A DNA stretch of 64,000 nucleotides from assembly GCF_019510245.1 (NCBI RefSeq), contig NZ_JAEKKT010000124.1:52839-116838 (forward strand), written 5' to 3'. The number at the start of each line of letters is the position of its first letter. Position 1 is the stretch's first letter. The stretch comes from Streptomyces sp. Its GTDB lineage: Bacteria; Actinomycetota; Actinomycetes; Streptomycetales; Streptomycetaceae. Of the stretch, positions 26,217 to 35,864 are shown one piece after another. The notes beneath the pieces were generated by a model. That model saw only the letters and a list, made by a program, of their open reading frames with translations, had not been told where the DNA came from and did no database searches. A program made the translations under genes and the position numbers.

Positions 26217-27616
26217 GCCGTACGTCCCACGGCCGGGGCCTGCGCGGCCTGGTGGGCCTGCCAGAGGACGACCACGCCGAGCACCCCGCCGGAGACGGCG
26301 AGGACCAGCTGGCCGAGGTCGGCGGGGCCGCCGCTGGGCAGCACGGCGAGGGCGAGCACGCCGGTGACCGCCGCCACCCGGTGGCGTACCGAGGTGCTGG
26401 GCGCCGCGGCCGCTATGAGGAAGAGCCCCCAGATGGCGTACCAGGGGCGGATCGCAGGACCGAAGGCGGCGACCGCGGCGAGGCTCAGCCCGAGGGCGTA
26501 GACCGGGCGCGGCCGCAGCCGGACCCATATCAGCAGCACGGTCACCGCGGTGAGCGCGAGCCCGAGCAGGTGCCAGGCCGGGACGGCGAGCGGCGCCAGA
26601 TCGCTGCCGAAGTGTTCGAGGACCCGGCCCGTGGCCCGGCCGAGCAGGCTGCTGAGCGCCCAGTTGTGCGGGGAGACGGGCGTGTCGAGCGCCCTTATCC
26701 ACCCGTACCCGGTCCCGGCGACGGTGGTCGCGACCACCGTCGTCGCCCCGGAGGCGAGCGCCGTCGTCAGGGTGGCCGGCACGGGACCGCGGCCCCTGCG
26801 CGCCTGTACGACGATCACCGCGAGCAACCCCAGCGCCGCGGGTGCCTTGACCAGCGCGGCGAGCGTGACGAGCACGGCACCGAGGACCGGCCAGCGGCCG
26901 AGGGCCGCGACCAGGCCGAGGCCGAGCAGACCGAGCATGATGGCGTCGTTGTGGGCGCCGGCGACCAGGTGCAGCAGCACCAGCGGGTTGAGGGCGCCGA
27001 GCCAGAGCGCGGCGGCCGGGTCGGCGCCGCTGTGCCGGGCGAGCCGGGGCAGCGCGGCCGCCATCAGGCCGACGCCGAGCAGGGCGACCAGCCGCATCCC
27101 GAAGAGCCCGGCCGGGAGTTCGCCGCGGGTCAGCCCGGCCAGCAGCGAGGCCACGCCCATGAAGGCGGGGCCGTAGGGGGCGGCGGTGTTCTGCCACACC
27201 GGGGCGACCTCGTCGGCGAGCGGGCCGCCGAGCTGGGCGGGTCCCGACGTGTAGACGTCCATGTGCGCGTCGACCATGGCGCCCTGCGCGAGGTAGCTGT
27301 ACACGTCCCGGCTGAACAGCGGGGGCGCCAGCAGCAGCGGGACCGCCCAGACAGCGAGGACCAGCAACAGCTGGCGCGGGGTGGGCGGTTCGGAGCCGCG
27401 CACGAGGCGGCCCAGCAGCAGCCAGGCCGCGATCAGCAGCACCACGCCGAAGTAGACGCCGACCAGGCCGAACGCCGCCTGCACGGAGCTGGGTGCGAGC
27501 AGGTCCTCCACGGGGAGGGCACCGGCTGTCTCACCTCCCAGGGCAAGGAAGGCGGTGCCGGCCAGGCCGAGTACCTGGCAGCGGCGTAGATCGACGGGAA
27601 AAGCCATGGCCAACAC
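26213..27616 (-). CDS. MptB-like alpha-1,6-mannosyltransferase (membrane)
   Basis: The 467-residue protein has about 12 membrane helices. A loop after TM3, FSRDVYSYLAQG with D-A-H-M-D-V-Y, resembles the catalytic acidic loop of MptB/GT87 enzymes, and G-A-H-N-D-A-I-M-L-G-L is a second family motif. It should act with the following mannosyltransferase gene, to which it is coupled by ATGA, in lipomannan or polymannan assembly. An in-frame ATG at 27607 (MAFPVD) is an alternative start. Confidence 0.83.
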   Translation of the reverse strand: MLAMAFPVDLRRCQVLGLAGTAFLALGGETAGALPVEDLLAPSSVQAAFGLVGVYFGVVLLIAAWLLLGRLVRGSEPPTPRQLLLVLAVWAVPLLLAPPLFSRDVYSYLAQGAMVDAHMDVYTSGPAQLGGPLADEVAPVWQNTAAPYGPAFMGVASLLAGLTRGELPAGLFGMRLVALLGVGLMAAALPRLARHSGADPAAALWLGALNPLVLLHLVAGAHNDAIMLGLLGLGLVAALGRWPVLGAVLVTLAALVKAPAALGLLAVIVVQARRGRGPVPATLTTALASGATTVVATTVAGTGYGWIRALDTPVSPHNWALSSLLGRATGRVLEHFGSDLAPLAVPAWHLLGLALTAVTVLLIWVRLRPRPVYALGLSLAAVAAFGPAIRPWYAIWGLFLIAAAAPSTSVRHRVAAVTGVLALAVLPSGGPADLGQLVLAVSGGVLGVVVLWQAHQAAQAPAVGRTA

Positions 27617-27730
27617 TGGGTCAGCGTGTCAAGGGTGGGTGGCCGGAAGGCGACGGCGTGTTTTCTTGGGGGCGGCCTGGTTGTTACCTGTGAGTGGTGC
27701 GTTGTCGGGTGCCGGTCGGTTGTGGCTGGT

Positions 27731-27790
27731 CGCGCAGTTCCTCCCCCGCCCTTCGGCCGGGGGTGCCCCCAGCGCCCCTTACGGGGCGCC
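27731..27790 (+). repeat. Extragenic two-hairpin repeat, copy 1
   Basis: The unit begins CGCGCAGTTCCTCCCCC, continues into a GCCCTTCGGCCGGGGG-type stem and ends in AGCGCCCCTTACGGGGCGC. Two further copies lie at 30209-30272 and 45526-45583. It sits between the starts or ends of genes and probably acts as a terminator for the glutaminase transcript. Confidence 0.8.
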
Positions 27791-27801
27791 ACAGTCCCGG
27801 T

Positions 27802-28740
27802 CTAGAAAACGGATAGGCCCGTCAAAGTGGTAAATCTGTCCAACGCCGCCACTCCCGCCACCGAGTTGCCCCGCTCGTCCAGACCCGGACTCCACACGCA
27901 CAGCGTGCAGCGCCCCGGTACGACGGCGATGATGCCGCCCCCGACCCCGCTCTTGCCCGGCAGGCCGACCCGGTAGGCGAAGTCGCCCGCCGCGTCGTAC
28001 GTGCCGCAGGTCAGCATCACCGCGTTGACCTGCTTCGCCTGGCTTCTGGTCAGCAGGCGGGTGCCGTCGGCGCGGATGCCGTGGCGGGCCAGGAAGGTGG
28101 TCGCGAGGGCCAGGTCGGCGCAGGATGCGGCGACGGAGCACTGCCGGAAGTACTGGTCGAGGAGGACCGGGATGTCGTTGTCGATGTTGCCGTAGGAGGC
28201 CATGAAGTGGGCCAGCGCCGCGTTGCGGTCGCCGTGCTGGGACTCGGAGGCGGCGACCTCCTTGTCGAAGTCCAGGGAGGGGTTGCCGCTCTCGGCCCGC
28301 AGGAAGCCCAGGAGTTCCCCGGCCGCGTCACCGGTACGGGTCTGGAGGCGGTCGGTGACGACGAGGGCGCCCGCGTTGATGAAGGGGTTGCGTGGGATGC
28401 CGTTCTCGTACTCCAGCTGGACCAGGGAGTTGAAGGGGTTGCCGGAGGGTTCGCGGCCGACGTGTTCCCAGAGTTCGTCGCCCTCGCGGGCCAGGTCGAG
28501 GGCGAGGGTGAAGACCTTGGTGATGGACTGCGTGGAGAACGGCTGCCGCCAGTCGCCGACGCCGTAGACCGTGCCGTCCAGCTCGGCCACGGCCATCCCG
28601 AAGCTGCGGGGGTCGCAGGCGGCGAGGGCCGGGATGTAGTCGGCGGGGCGGCCGCGGCCCGGTGTGCGGCCTATTTCCTCGGCGATGCGCTCCAGGACCG
28701 GCAGGAAGGCTCGGGACGACGTCATTGTCATGATCACCAT
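27802..28740 (-). CDS. glsA: Glutaminase
   Basis: The 312-residue protein is a serine-dependent glutaminase converting L-Gln to L-Glu and ammonia. It has the nucleophile motif Q-S-I-T-K with Ser72 and Lys75, NPFNSLVQLEYENG, PRNPFINAGA, a G-N-I-D-N-D segment and GLPGKSGVGGGI, all hallmarks of the family. GGAGG lies 4 bases before the ATG. It is the downstream end of an amide and acidic amino acid block with aspartase and asparaginase on the same strand. Confidence 0.95.
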   Translation of the reverse strand: MVIMTMTSSRAFLPVLERIAEEIGRTPGRGRPADYIPALAACDPRSFGMAVAELDGTVYGVGDWRQPFSTQSITKVFTLALDLAREGDELWEHVGREPSGNPFNSLVQLEYENGIPRNPFINAGALVVTDRLQTRTGDAAGELLGFLRAESGNPSLDFDKEVAASESQHGDRNAALAHFMASYGNIDNDIPVLLDQYFRQCSVAASCADLALATTFLARHGIRADGTRLLTRSQAKQVNAVMLTCGTYDAAGDFAYRVGLPGKSGVGGGIIAVVPGRCTLCVWSPGLDERGNSVAGVAALDRFTTLTGLSVF

Positions 28741-28776
28741 TGTGCCTCCGGGCCGGTCCTGGCGCGCAGCCGCAGG

Positions 28777-30180
28777 TCAGGCGAGGGGTGAGCCGCTGCC
28801 GGCGACGACCTCGGGACGCAGCAGGGCGGCCAGCCGCTCGGCGGGCAACAGGCCCTTCTCCAGGACGAGTTCGGCCACGCCCCGGCCGGTGACGAGGGCC
28901 TCCTTGGCGATGTCGGTGGCCGCCGTGTAGCCGATGTACGGGTTGAGGGCGGTGACCAGGCCGATGGAGTTCTCGACCGTCGCCCGCAGTACCTCGGTGT
29001 TGGCGGTGATGCCGTCGACGCACCGTTCGGCGAGCGTGAGGCAGGCGTTGCGCAGGTGCGTGATGCTCTCCGACAGGGAGTGCAGGATGACCGGCTCGAA
29101 GGCGTTCAGCTGGAGCTGGCCGGCCTCGGCCGCCATGGTGATGGCGACGTCGTTGCCGATGACCTCGAAGGCGACCTGGTTGACGACCTCGGGGATCACC
29201 GGGTTGACCTTCCCCGGCATGATCGAAGAACCGGCCTGCACCGGCGGCAGGTTGATCTCGCCGAGCCCGGCACGGGGCCCGGACGACAGCAGCCGCAGGT
29301 CGTTGCAGCTCTTGGAGAGCTTGACCGCGATCCGCTTGAGCACACCGGACATCTGGACGAACGCCCCGCAGTCCTGGGTCGCCTCCACCAGGTTGGCGGC
29401 GGTGACCAGGGGCAGCCCGGTGATCTCGGCGAGGTGCCGGCGCGCAGACTCGGCGTACCCGGCGGGCGCGTTGAGCCCGGTCCCGATCGCGGTGGCGCCC
29501 AGGTTGATCTCGTGGATCAGCTCGACGGCCTCGGCGAGCCGGCTGCGGTCCTCGTCCAGCATGACGGCGAAGGTGGAGAACTCCTGCCCGAGCGTCATGG
29601 GGACCGCGTCCTGCAACTGCGTGCGGCCCATCTTCAGCACGTCCCGGAACTCGACGGCCTTGCGCCCGAAGGAGTCCTGGAGCACGGCCATCGCCTTGAG
29701 CAGGCCGCGCACCGCGAAGACCGTCGCGATCTTGACGGCGGTCGGATAGACGTCGTTGGTCGACTGACCGAGGTTGACGTCCTCGTTGGGGTGCAGGTAC
29801 CGGTACTCCCCCTTGCGGTGCCCCATCAGCTCCAGCGCCCGGTTGGCGACGACCTCGTTGGCGTTCATGTTCGTCGACGTACCGGCACCGCCCTGGATGA
29901 CGTCGACGACGAACTGGTCGTGCAGCTTGCCGCCCCGTATCTCCCGGCAGGCGGCGACGATCGCGGCGGCCTTCTCCGGCGCCAGCAGCCCGAGCTCCTC
30001 GTTGGCGAGGGCAGCGGCCTCCTTGACGGCGGCCAGGGCGTCGATCAGATGCGGGTAGGCGGAGATCGTCATGCCGGTGATCGGAAAGTTCTCGATCGCA
30101 CGGAGGGTGTGCACACCCCAGTAGGCGTCGACGGGCACATCCCGGTCACCGAGCAGATCGTGTTCGCTACGAGTAGTCAT
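28777..30180 (-). CDS. aspA: Aspartate ammonia-lyase
   Basis: The 467-residue protein belongs to the fumarase/aspartase superfamily, with the flexible catalytic loop signature [15 protein letters not shown] and the [11 protein letters not shown] motif. It deaminates L-aspartate to fumarate and ammonia. The ATG at 30180 with AGGA upstream is the natural start; an upstream in-frame reading through the repeat element is rejected. It lies downstream of asparaginase on the same strand, giving Asn to Asp to fumarate in sequence. Confidence 0.93.
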   Translation of the reverse strand: MTTRSEHDLLGDRDVPVDAYWGVHTLRAIENFPITGMTISAYPHLIDALAAVKEAAALANEELGLLAPEKAAAIVAACREIRGGKLHDQFVVDVIQGGAGTSTNMNANEVVANRALELMGHRKGEYRYLHPNEDVNLGQSTNDVYPTAVKIATVFAVRGLLKAMAVLQDSFGRKAVEFRDVLKMGRTQLQDAVPMTLGQEFSTFAVMLDEDRSRLAEAVELIHEINLGATAIGTGLNAPAGYAESARRHLAEITGLPLVTAANLVEATQDCGAFVQMSGVLKRIAVKLSKSCNDLRLLSSGPRAGLGEINLPPVQAGSSIMPGKVNPVIPEVVNQVAFEVIGNDVAITMAAEAGQLQLNAFEPVILHSLSESITHLRNACLTLAERCVDGITANTEVLRATVENSIGLVTALNPYIGYTAATDIAKEALVTGRGVAELVLEKGLLPAERLAALLRPEVVAGSGSPLA

Positions 30181-30208
30181 GGGTCCTGTTTCGAAAGAGT
30201 GAGGGTGA

Positions 30209-30272
30209 AGCGCCCCGTCAGGGGCGCTCGGGGCACCCCCGGCCGAAGGCTGGGGGAGGAACTGCGCGACCA
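30209..30272 (-). repeat. Extragenic two-hairpin repeat, copy 2
   Basis: This is an inverted copy of the element at 27731-27790 with the same order of hairpins (AGCGCCCC-gtca-GGGGCGCT, then CCCCCAGCC-type stem, then GAACTGCGCG). It separates asparaginase from aspartase and may cause partial termination between them. Confidence 0.8.
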
Positions 30273-30318
30273 GGCACAACCGGCCCGCAGCCGCCGCACG
30301 ACAAGTCCACGCAGACGG

Positions 30319-31338
30319 CTAGGCGCACGCCGAAACAGCAACCGGCTCCAGCGAACGGACGGGCCGCACGCGCCCGACCTCCCGCCCACCACCGAGCAGC
30401 GCCTGACCCGCGAACTCGGTCAGCAGCCCGGGATCAACCCCGGCCCTGGCCAGCGCGGCCGCAGCGACCGGCACCCGCGCCCGGTCCGCCCCGTCGGAGA
30501 TCTTCACGGCCACGGCCCGGCCGTCCGGCAGCGCGGCCACCTCGACGCCCTCGAAGCCGTCCTTGGCCAGCAGCCCCGGCACGGCCGCCATCAGCGCGGC
30601 CACGTCGCGCCCGGCACCGGACGCCATCTCGGCGTGCGCCAGCATCGCGTCGGCGACCCGGGCCTCGGGCGTACCCGGCGCGGCGGTGACGATCCGCGAC
30701 ACCGCGCGCGCCAGCCCGTGCAGGGAGACGGAGAACAGCGGCGCCCCGCAACCGTCCACGGTCGTCGCCGCCACCCGCTGCCCGGTCAGGTCCTCGACGA
30801 TCTCGGCGACGGCCTGCTGGAGCGGGTGCGCCGGATCGAGGTAGTCGTCCAGCGACCACCCGTTCAGCTTCGCGGTCCACAGCATCGCCGCATGCTTGCC
30901 GGAGCAGTTCTGGGCGAGGCGGGACGGCTGCCGTCCCTCGCGGATCCAGGTGTCGCGCACGGCGGGGCCGTACGGCATGTCCGGCACGTTGCGCAGGTCG
31001 GCTTCCGTGAGCCCGGCGAGGTCGAGGATCCGCCGGGTCCCGGCGAGGTGCCGTTCCTCCCCGGAGTGGCTCGCGGCGGCCAGTGAGAGCAGGTCGCCGT
31101 CGAGCGGCAGCCCCGCCCGCAGCATGGCGACGGCCTGGACGGGCTTGAGGGCCGAGCGCGGGTAGAACGCGGCCTCGATGTCGCCGAGCTGGAACTGGAC
31201 CTGCCCGTCGGCGCCGAGGACGACGACGGAGCCGTAGTGGATGCCCTCGACGACCCTGCCGCGGACGAGGTGGGCGACGGGGGCGTGGAGGGGTTCACGG
31301 ACGACGGGTGCGGCCGCGGGGGAACTGCTGTACATCAC
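30319..31338 (-). CDS. L-asparaginase, AnsA-like (PF06089 type)
   Basis: The 339-residue protein matches the actinobacterial/rhizobial thermolabile asparaginase family: Y-P-R-S-A-L-K-P-V-Q, A-A-S-H-S-G-E, N-C-S-G-K-H-A-A-M, T-V-D-G-C-G-A-P. The conserved Ser, Lys and Cys in these boxes are the expected active-site residues. It hydrolyses L-Asn to L-Asp and ammonia in the cytoplasm. It is followed by aspartase and preceded by an amino acid permease, fitting Asn use as a nitrogen and carbon source. Confidence 0.9.
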   Translation of the reverse strand: MMYSSSPAAAPVVREPLHAPVAHLVRGRVVEGIHYGSVVVLGADGQVQFQLGDIEAAFYPRSALKPVQAVAMLRAGLPLDGDLLSLAAASHSGEERHLAGTRRILDLAGLTEADLRNVPDMPYGPAVRDTWIREGRQPSRLAQNCSGKHAAMLWTAKLNGWSLDDYLDPAHPLQQAVAEIVEDLTGQRVAATTVDGCGAPLFSVSLHGLARAVSRIVTAAPGTPEARVADAMLAHAEMASGAGRDVAALMAAVPGLLAKDGFEGVEVAALPDGRAVAVKISDGADRARVPVAAAALARAGVDPGLLTEFAGQALLGGGREVGRVRPVRSLEPVAVSACA

Positions 31339-31378
31339 TGCCTGGTCTCGGGTGAGGTGGGACGGACCGGTACGCGGG

Positions 31379-32818
31379 TCACGCGTCGGATCCGGTGGAC
31401 GGGCGCGCGAGGCGGCCGCGGATGGCGTACCAGCCGGCGACCAGCGCGGCGACGATCAGCGGCAGGCACAGCACGGTGGTGCGTCCGGCGCCGCCGTCGG
31501 CGTACATGAGGACCAGGACGGAGGCGAGGAACGCCAGCGTCACGATCTCGGTCCAGGGGGAGCCCGGCAGCCGGTAGCCGGGGCGGGTGAGTTCGCCGTT
31601 CTGGGTCTTCCGCCAGAACAGCAGGTGACAGAGCATGATCATGCCCCAGGTGGCGAGGATGCCGATCGCCGCGAAGTTCAGGACGATCTCGAACGCGTCG
31701 GCGGGGACCACGAAGTTGAGGCCGACGCCGAGGACACAGATACCGCTGGTGAGCAGGATGCCGCCGTACGGGACCTGGCTGCGGCTCATCTTCGCGGTGA
31801 ACTTCGGGGCGGAGCCGTTGACGGCCATGGAGCGCAGGATGCGGCCGGTGGAGTACAGGCCGGAGTTGAGCGAGGACATGGCCGCGGTGAGGACGACGAG
31901 GTTCATCACGCCGCCGGCCGCCGGGACGCCGATGTGCGAGAGCACGGTGACGAAGGGGCTCTGGCCGGCCGAGTACTTGTTCCAGGGCAGCAGCATCGAG
32001 AGGAGGACCACGGAGCCGACGTAGAAGAGGCCCACGCGCCACATGATCGAGTTGATCGCCTTCGGCATGATCTTCTCGGGGTTCTCGGTCTCACCGGCGG
32101 CGACACCGACCAGCTCCACCGACGCGTAGGCGAAGACCACGCCCTGGATGATCAGCAGCATCGGCAGCAGGCCGTTCGGGAAGACGCCTCCGTTGTCGGT
32201 GATCAGGGACGGGCCGGGGGTCGCGCCGTCCACCGGGTGCTGGGTGACCAGCAGGAAGATGCCGATGACCATGAAGACGACCAGGGCGCTGACCTTGACG
32301 ATCGCGAACCAGAACTCCAGTTCGCCGAAGACCTTGACCGAGATCAGGTTCACGGTGAGGACGACGGCCAGGGCTATGAGGGCGATCACCCACTGGGGGA
32401 TGTCGGAGAACATGCCCCAGTAGTGGGTGTAGGTGGCGACCGCGGTGATGTCGGCGATGCCGGTGGTCGCCCAGTTCAGGAAGTACATCCAGCCCGCGGT
32501 GTAGGCGCCCTTCTCGCCGAGGAACTCCCGGGCGTAGGAGACGAAGGCACCGGAGGACGGGCGGTACAGGACGAGTTCGCCGAGGGCACGCACGACGAGG
32601 AAGGCGAAGACCCCGCAGACCGCGTACGCGACGAAGAGGGAGGGGCCGGCGTCGGCGAGGCGGCCGCCGGCGCCGAGGAAGAGGCCGGTGCCGATGGCGC
32701 CGCCGATGGCGATCATGTTGACGTGCCGGTGCTTCAGCGACTTGCTGTAGCCGTGGTCCCCGGCGTCGACGTGACGGGACGAGGGGCGCGTCTCGTCTTT
32801 GAGGTGCTGTTCGCTCAC
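31379..32818 (-). CDS. Amino acid permease (APC superfamily, AnsP/GabP-like)
   Basis: The 479-residue protein has 12 hydrophobic helices and the APC signature [16 protein letters not shown] in TM1, plus [10 protein letters not shown] after TM6. The position beside asparaginase suggests uptake of asparagine or a related amino acid. The GTG start overlaps the stop of the FadR-type regulator (GTGA), so the regulator and permease are co-translated. Confidence 0.9.
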   Translation of the reverse strand: MSEQHLKDETRPSSRHVDAGDHGYSKSLKHRHVNMIAIGGAIGTGLFLGAGGRLADAGPSLFVAYAVCGVFAFLVVRALGELVLYRPSSGAFVSYAREFLGEKGAYTAGWMYFLNWATTGIADITAVATYTHYWGMFSDIPQWVIALIALAVVLTVNLISVKVFGELEFWFAIVKVSALVVFMVIGIFLLVTQHPVDGATPGPSLITDNGGVFPNGLLPMLLIIQGVVFAYASVELVGVAAGETENPEKIMPKAINSIMWRVGLFYVGSVVLLSMLLPWNKYSAGQSPFVTVLSHIGVPAAGGVMNLVVLTAAMSSLNSGLYSTGRILRSMAVNGSAPKFTAKMSRSQVPYGGILLTSGICVLGVGLNFVVPADAFEIVLNFAAIGILATWGMIMLCHLLFWRKTQNGELTRPGYRLPGSPWTEIVTLAFLASVLVLMYADGGAGRTTVLCLPLIVAALVAGWYAIRGRLARPSTGSDA

Positions 32819-33546
32819 GCCTCGGTTCCGCCTTCCTGGTGCTGGTCCGTGCGCGCGGGGCGCACGATGTGGGTGAGGGTGGTCTCGACGCGGTCGAGGT
32901 GGTGGCTCATGGCGTCCACGGCGTCGAGCTCGGAACCGTCGATCAGCGCTTCGACGATGGCCCGGTGCTCCCGGTTGGACTGCTCCCGGCGGCCGCCCAG
33001 CTCGTTCAGGAAGGCCGACTGACGCGCCAGTGCGTCGCGGATCTCCTCGATGACCCGGCGGAAGACCGGGTTCTGAGCGGCCTCGGCCACGGCGAGATGG
33101 AAGAGGGTGTCCATCGCGACCCACGCGGTGGTGTCCGTCTCCCGCTCCATGCGGTCGAGCAGATGGGACAGGTGGTCCAGGTTCTCCGGGGTGCGGCGCA
33201 GCGCCGCGTACCCGGCGACCGGGATCTCGATGTGCCGGCGCACCTCGAGCAGGTCGCTGGCCGCGTAGTCGCCGAAGGTGGGGTCCTCGACGGCGTTCGC
33301 GACCACGAAGGTGCCCTTGCCGGTCTTGGAGACGGTCAGGCCCATCGTCTGCAGGGCCCGCAGGGCCTCGCGCAGGACGGGTCGGCTGATCTCCAGGGTG
33401 CGGCAGAGCTCCGCCTCGGAGGGGAGCTTGTCGCCCACGGCGTACTCGCCGCGCTCGATGGCGCCGCGCAGATGCGCCAGTACCGCCTCCATGGCGCTCA
33501 CGCGCCGCGGGGGCTGTCCGGCTGTCGGGCTGTCTGACAGGTTCAC
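32815..33546 (-). CDS. FadR-subfamily GntR regulator (FCD domain)
   Basis: The 243-residue protein has a winged helix ([20 protein letters not shown]) and a mainly helical FCD effector domain with the metal-binding pattern D-T-L-F-H, then N-R-E-H and M-S-H-H-L. FadR-type proteins bind carboxylates or amino acids. It heads a leftward unit with the permease, so it probably controls the amino acid block. The start is GTG at 33546; ATG at 33492 would remove 18 residues. Confidence 0.88.
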   Translation of the reverse strand: MNLSDSPTAGQPPRRVSAMEAVLAHLRGAIERGEYAVGDKLPSEAELCRTLEISRPVLREALRALQTMGLTVSKTGKGTFVVANAVEDPTFGDYAASDLLEVRRHIEIPVAGYAALRRTPENLDHLSHLLDRMERETDTTAWVAMDTLFHLAVAEAAQNPVFRRVIEEIRDALARQSAFLNELGGRREQSNREHRAIVEALIDGSELDAVDAMSHHLDRVETTLTHIVRPARTDQHQEGGTEA

Positions 33547-33604
33547 GGGTGAGATGTTCCGGGTTGCGGGACGAGGCTGTCAAGGTGTCGAGAAAGGAAA
33601 CATT

Positions 33605-33644
33605 CACGGGGTGCGACGCCTGAATGCAGGCATCGCACCCCGTG
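33605..33644 (-). terminator. Long stem-loop downstream of uppP
   Basis: Arms CACGGGGTGCGAcGCCTG and CAGGCaTCGCACCCCGTG (one mismatch) flank a 4-base loop. It lies 31 bp past the uppP stop codon. Confidence 0.8.
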
Positions 33645-33675
33645 TCGGAGCGTCGACTCGTCGAACAGGGGCCGG

Positions 33676-34512
33676 TCAGGCGTTGATGGTGCCCGTGGCG
33701 AGCAGGCCGAAGACCGCGAGGCCGATCACGATCCGGTAGATCACGAAGGCGTTGAAGGAGTGCTTGGCGACGAACTTCAGCAGCCAGGCGATGGAGGCGT
33801 AGGCGACCACGAAGGAGACGATCGTACCGACCGCCAGCGGCGCGGCGCCCACGCCCGCGCCGAGCGCGTCCTTGAGCTCGTAGATGCCGGCGCCGGTCAG
33901 GGCCGGGATGCCGAGGAAGAAGGAGAGGCGGGTGGCGGCGACGCGGTCGAGGTCCAGGATGAGCGCGGTGGACATGGTGGCGCCGGAGCGGGAGAAGCCG
34001 GGGAAGAGCAGGGCGAGGATCTGCGAGCAGCCGACCAGCATCGCGTCCTTGAAGGAGGTGTCGTCCTCACCGCGCTTGTGGCGGCCCATCTGGTCCGCGC
34101 ACCACATCACACCGGAGCCCACGATCAGCGAGCCGGCCACCACCCAGAGGGAGGCGAGCGGGCCGTCGATCAGCGGCTTGGCGGCGAGGCCCACCAGGAC
34201 GATCGGGATGGTCGCGTAGATGACCCACCAGGCGAACTTGTAGTCGTGGTGGTAGCGCTCGTTCTTGTTGGCGAGCCCCCGGCCCCAGGCGGAGACGATC
34301 CGCTTGATGTCCTTGAAGAAGTAGACCAGCACGGCGGCGATGGCGCCCACCTGGATGACGGCGGAGAACCCGACGACGGACTGGTCGTCGACGGGGATGT
34401 TCATGAGCCCCTCGGTGATCTTGAGGTGACCGGTGGAGGACACGGGAAGGAACTCGGTCACCCCCTCGACTACCCCGAGGACGGCGGCCTGACCGACGGA
34501 GATGGCGCTCAT
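33676..34512 (-). CDS. uppP: Undecaprenyl-diphosphatase
   Basis: The 278-residue membrane protein of the BacA/UppP family recycles undecaprenyl diphosphate to the monophosphate carrier for cell-wall and glycan synthesis. Both catalytic regions are present: [17 protein letters not shown] near the start and [10 protein letters not shown] in the middle. About eight hydrophobic helices follow. It confers bacitracin tolerance in other bacteria. A palindrome resembling a BlaI/MecI-type operator lies 24 bp upstream of the start. Confidence 0.95.
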   Translation of the reverse strand: MSAISVGQAAVLGVVEGVTEFLPVSSTGHLKITEGLMNIPVDDQSVVGFSAVIQVGAIAAVLVYFFKDIKRIVSAWGRGLANKNERYHHDYKFAWWVIYATIPIVLVGLAAKPLIDGPLASLWVVAGSLIVGSGVMWCADQMGRHKRGEDDTSFKDAMLVGCSQILALLFPGFSRSGATMSTALILDLDRVAATRLSFFLGIPALTGAGIYELKDALGAGVGAAPLAVGTIVSFVVAYASIAWLLKFVAKHSFNAFVIYRIVIGLAVFGLLATGTINA

Positions 34513-34535
34513 GGGATCCAGTTCTGCAGAGTTTG

Positions 34536-34553
34536 GTCGACAGTGCTGTAGAC
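34536..34553. promoter_or_regulatory. Palindrome upstream of uppP (BlaI/MecI-like)
   Basis: GTCGACAGTGCTGTAGAC has 8-base arms matching at seven positions around a 2-base centre. The ACAG...CTGT core resembles BlaI/MecI-family operators. It is close to the expected uppP promoter; the regulator is not in the window. Confidence 0.35.
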
Positions 34554-34584
34554 AGTCTTACAACGGGCGGGCGTGAAGCAAGTC

Positions 34585-34959
34585 CTAGGCCCACACCGAT
34601 TGGGCGATCGCCGCCCCGGCGAAGGCCGCCCCGAGCCCCGCCACGAGACTCGCGACGACGTTGGCGGCAGCGTAGAGCCCGGCGCCGGTCTCGGTCAGCC
34701 GGAGGGTCTCGTAGGAGAACGTCGAGTACGTCGTCAGTGCCCCGCACAGCCCGGTGCCGAGGAGCAGCTGGAGGTGCGGACCCGCGGCGCCCGCCGAGAC
34801 GGCGCCGGTCAGGAGGCCCAGAATGAGGCAACCCATGACATTGACCACGAAGGTGCCCCAGGGGAAGACGGAGTCGTGCCTGGCCTGGACGGCGCGGTCG
34901 GTGAGGTAGCGGAGCGGAGCACCGACCATGGCACCGAGGACCACCAACAGCCAGTTCAC
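34585..34959 (-). CDS. crcB: Fluoride channel subunit CrcB (second copy)
   Basis: The 124-residue protein has four membrane helices and the Fluc motifs [18 protein letters not shown] and T-T-Y-S-T-F-S-Y-E. It is the smaller of two CrcB proteins, as is usual for Gram-positive heterodimeric fluoride exporters. The GTG start overlaps the stop of the DUF190 gene (GTGA). Confidence 0.92.
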   Translation of the reverse strand: MNWLLVVLGAMVGAPLRYLTDRAVQARHDSVFPWGTFVVNVMGCLILGLLTGAVSAGAAGPHLQLLLGTGLCGALTTYSTFSYETLRLTETGAGLYAAANVVASLVAGLGAAFAGAAIAQSVWA

Positions 34960-35336
34960 AACGACTTCTTACCCTTCGTGTCCGATGTGCCGGATTCCTC
35001 CGCCCGGCCGGCATACCGGATGACCTCACAGTCGTCCAAGGTCACGAGCCCTTCGGTCACCAGTTCGTCGAGCTGCGGCAGGAACGCCCGGATGCGCTCC
35101 TCCGTGTCCACGACGACGACCGCCACCGGCAGGTCCTCGCTCAGCGACAGGAGCCTCGAGGTGTGGATGCGGGAGGAGGCGCCGAAGCCCTCGATGCCCC
35201 GGAAGACGCTGGCGCCCGCGAGTCCGGCCGCGTGGGCGCGGTGCACGATCTCCGTGTAGAGGGGCTTGTGGTGCCAGACGTCGTCCTCGCCGATGTAGAC
35301 GGTCAGGCGCAGGGCGCGGCCGGTCAGTCTCGTCAT
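34956..35336 (-). CDS. DUF190 family protein in fluoride operon
   Basis: The 126-residue protein has the PF02641-like pattern [28 protein letters not shown] and L-P-V-A-V-V-V-V-D, a PII-like ferredoxin fold. It overlaps both CrcB genes by 4 bp. The family regularly accompanies CrcB and may sense a ligand or regulate the channel; its role is not established. Confidence 0.85.
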   Translation of the reverse strand: MTRLTGRALRLTVYIGEDDVWHHKPLYTEIVHRAHAAGLAGASVFRGIEGFGASSRIHTSRLLSLSEDLPVAVVVVDTEERIRAFLPQLDELVTEGLVTLDDCEVIRYAGRAEESGTSDTKGKKSL

Positions 35337-35794
35337 CGCTGCCTCCGGGTGAGGACCCGGCGGGTCGCGGTGGCCGCGCACCACACCGCCGCGAGGGCCG
35401 CGCACAGGGTCGCGGCGAGATAGGCGAGCCCGGTGGCGGCCCGGCCGTGGTCGACCAGTTTCTGGATGTCGACGGCGTAGGTGGAGAAGGTGGTGAAGCC
35501 GCCGAGGACGCCGGTGCCGAAGAAGGGGCGGACCAGGCGGTGCGCGGGGAGTCCTTCGGTGATCAGGACCAGGAACGCGCCGATCACCGCGCAGCCGATG
35601 ACGTTCGTCCAGAAGGTCGCCCAGGGGAATCCGCCGGCGGCCGTGGGCAGGGCCAGGGCGAGGGCGTAGCGGGCCACGGCGCCGATCGCGCCGCCGACGG
35701 CGACCACCGCGACGACCGGCGCCTGGGCACGCCACTCGGGCCGCCGCCGGGGGCTCGGCTGGACTCGGAGGCTCTCGGCTTCCGGGGCTGTCAT
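35333..35794 (-). CDS. crcB: Fluoride channel subunit CrcB (first copy)
   Basis: The 153-residue protein carries four helices and the motifs [19 protein letters not shown] and T-T-F-S-T-Y, with an added N-terminal tail of about 25 residues rich in Arg, Pro and Ser. ATG at 35794 has AGGAG upstream. It heads a CrcB/DUF190/CrcB operon with 4-bp overlaps throughout, expected to export fluoride. No crcB-type fluoride riboswitch was recognised in the short upstream gap. Confidence 0.9.
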   Translation of the reverse strand: MTAPEAESLRVQPSPRRRPEWRAQAPVVAVVAVGGAIGAVARYALALALPTAAGGFPWATFWTNVIGCAVIGAFLVLITEGLPAHRLVRPFFGTGVLGGFTTFSTYAVDIQKLVDHGRAATGLAYLAATLCAALAAVWCAATATRRVLTRRQR

Positions 35795-35842
35795 GGTCGT
35801 ACGTCTCCTGTTCGGCACCGCCCCTGACGGGTGCCTCAGGGT

Positions 35843-35864
35843 ACCGCCGGGCGTACCCGGCGGT
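35843..35864 (-). terminator. Stem-loop abutting the SMP-30 gene stop
   Basis: ACCGCCGGG-cgta-CCCGGCGGT lies directly after the stop codon of the leftward SMP-30 gene and separates it from the fluoride operon. Confidence 0.65.

Noticed and set aside
30181..30279. N-terminal extension of aspartase through the extragenic repeat
   Set aside because: The extension encodes repeat-derived sequence, and the ATG at 30180 gives the usual aspartase N-terminus.
35795..35842. Fluoride (crcB) riboswitch before the CrcB operon
   Set aside because: The gap is too short and lacks the conserved pseudoknot sequence pattern; only a neighbour-gene terminator is visible.
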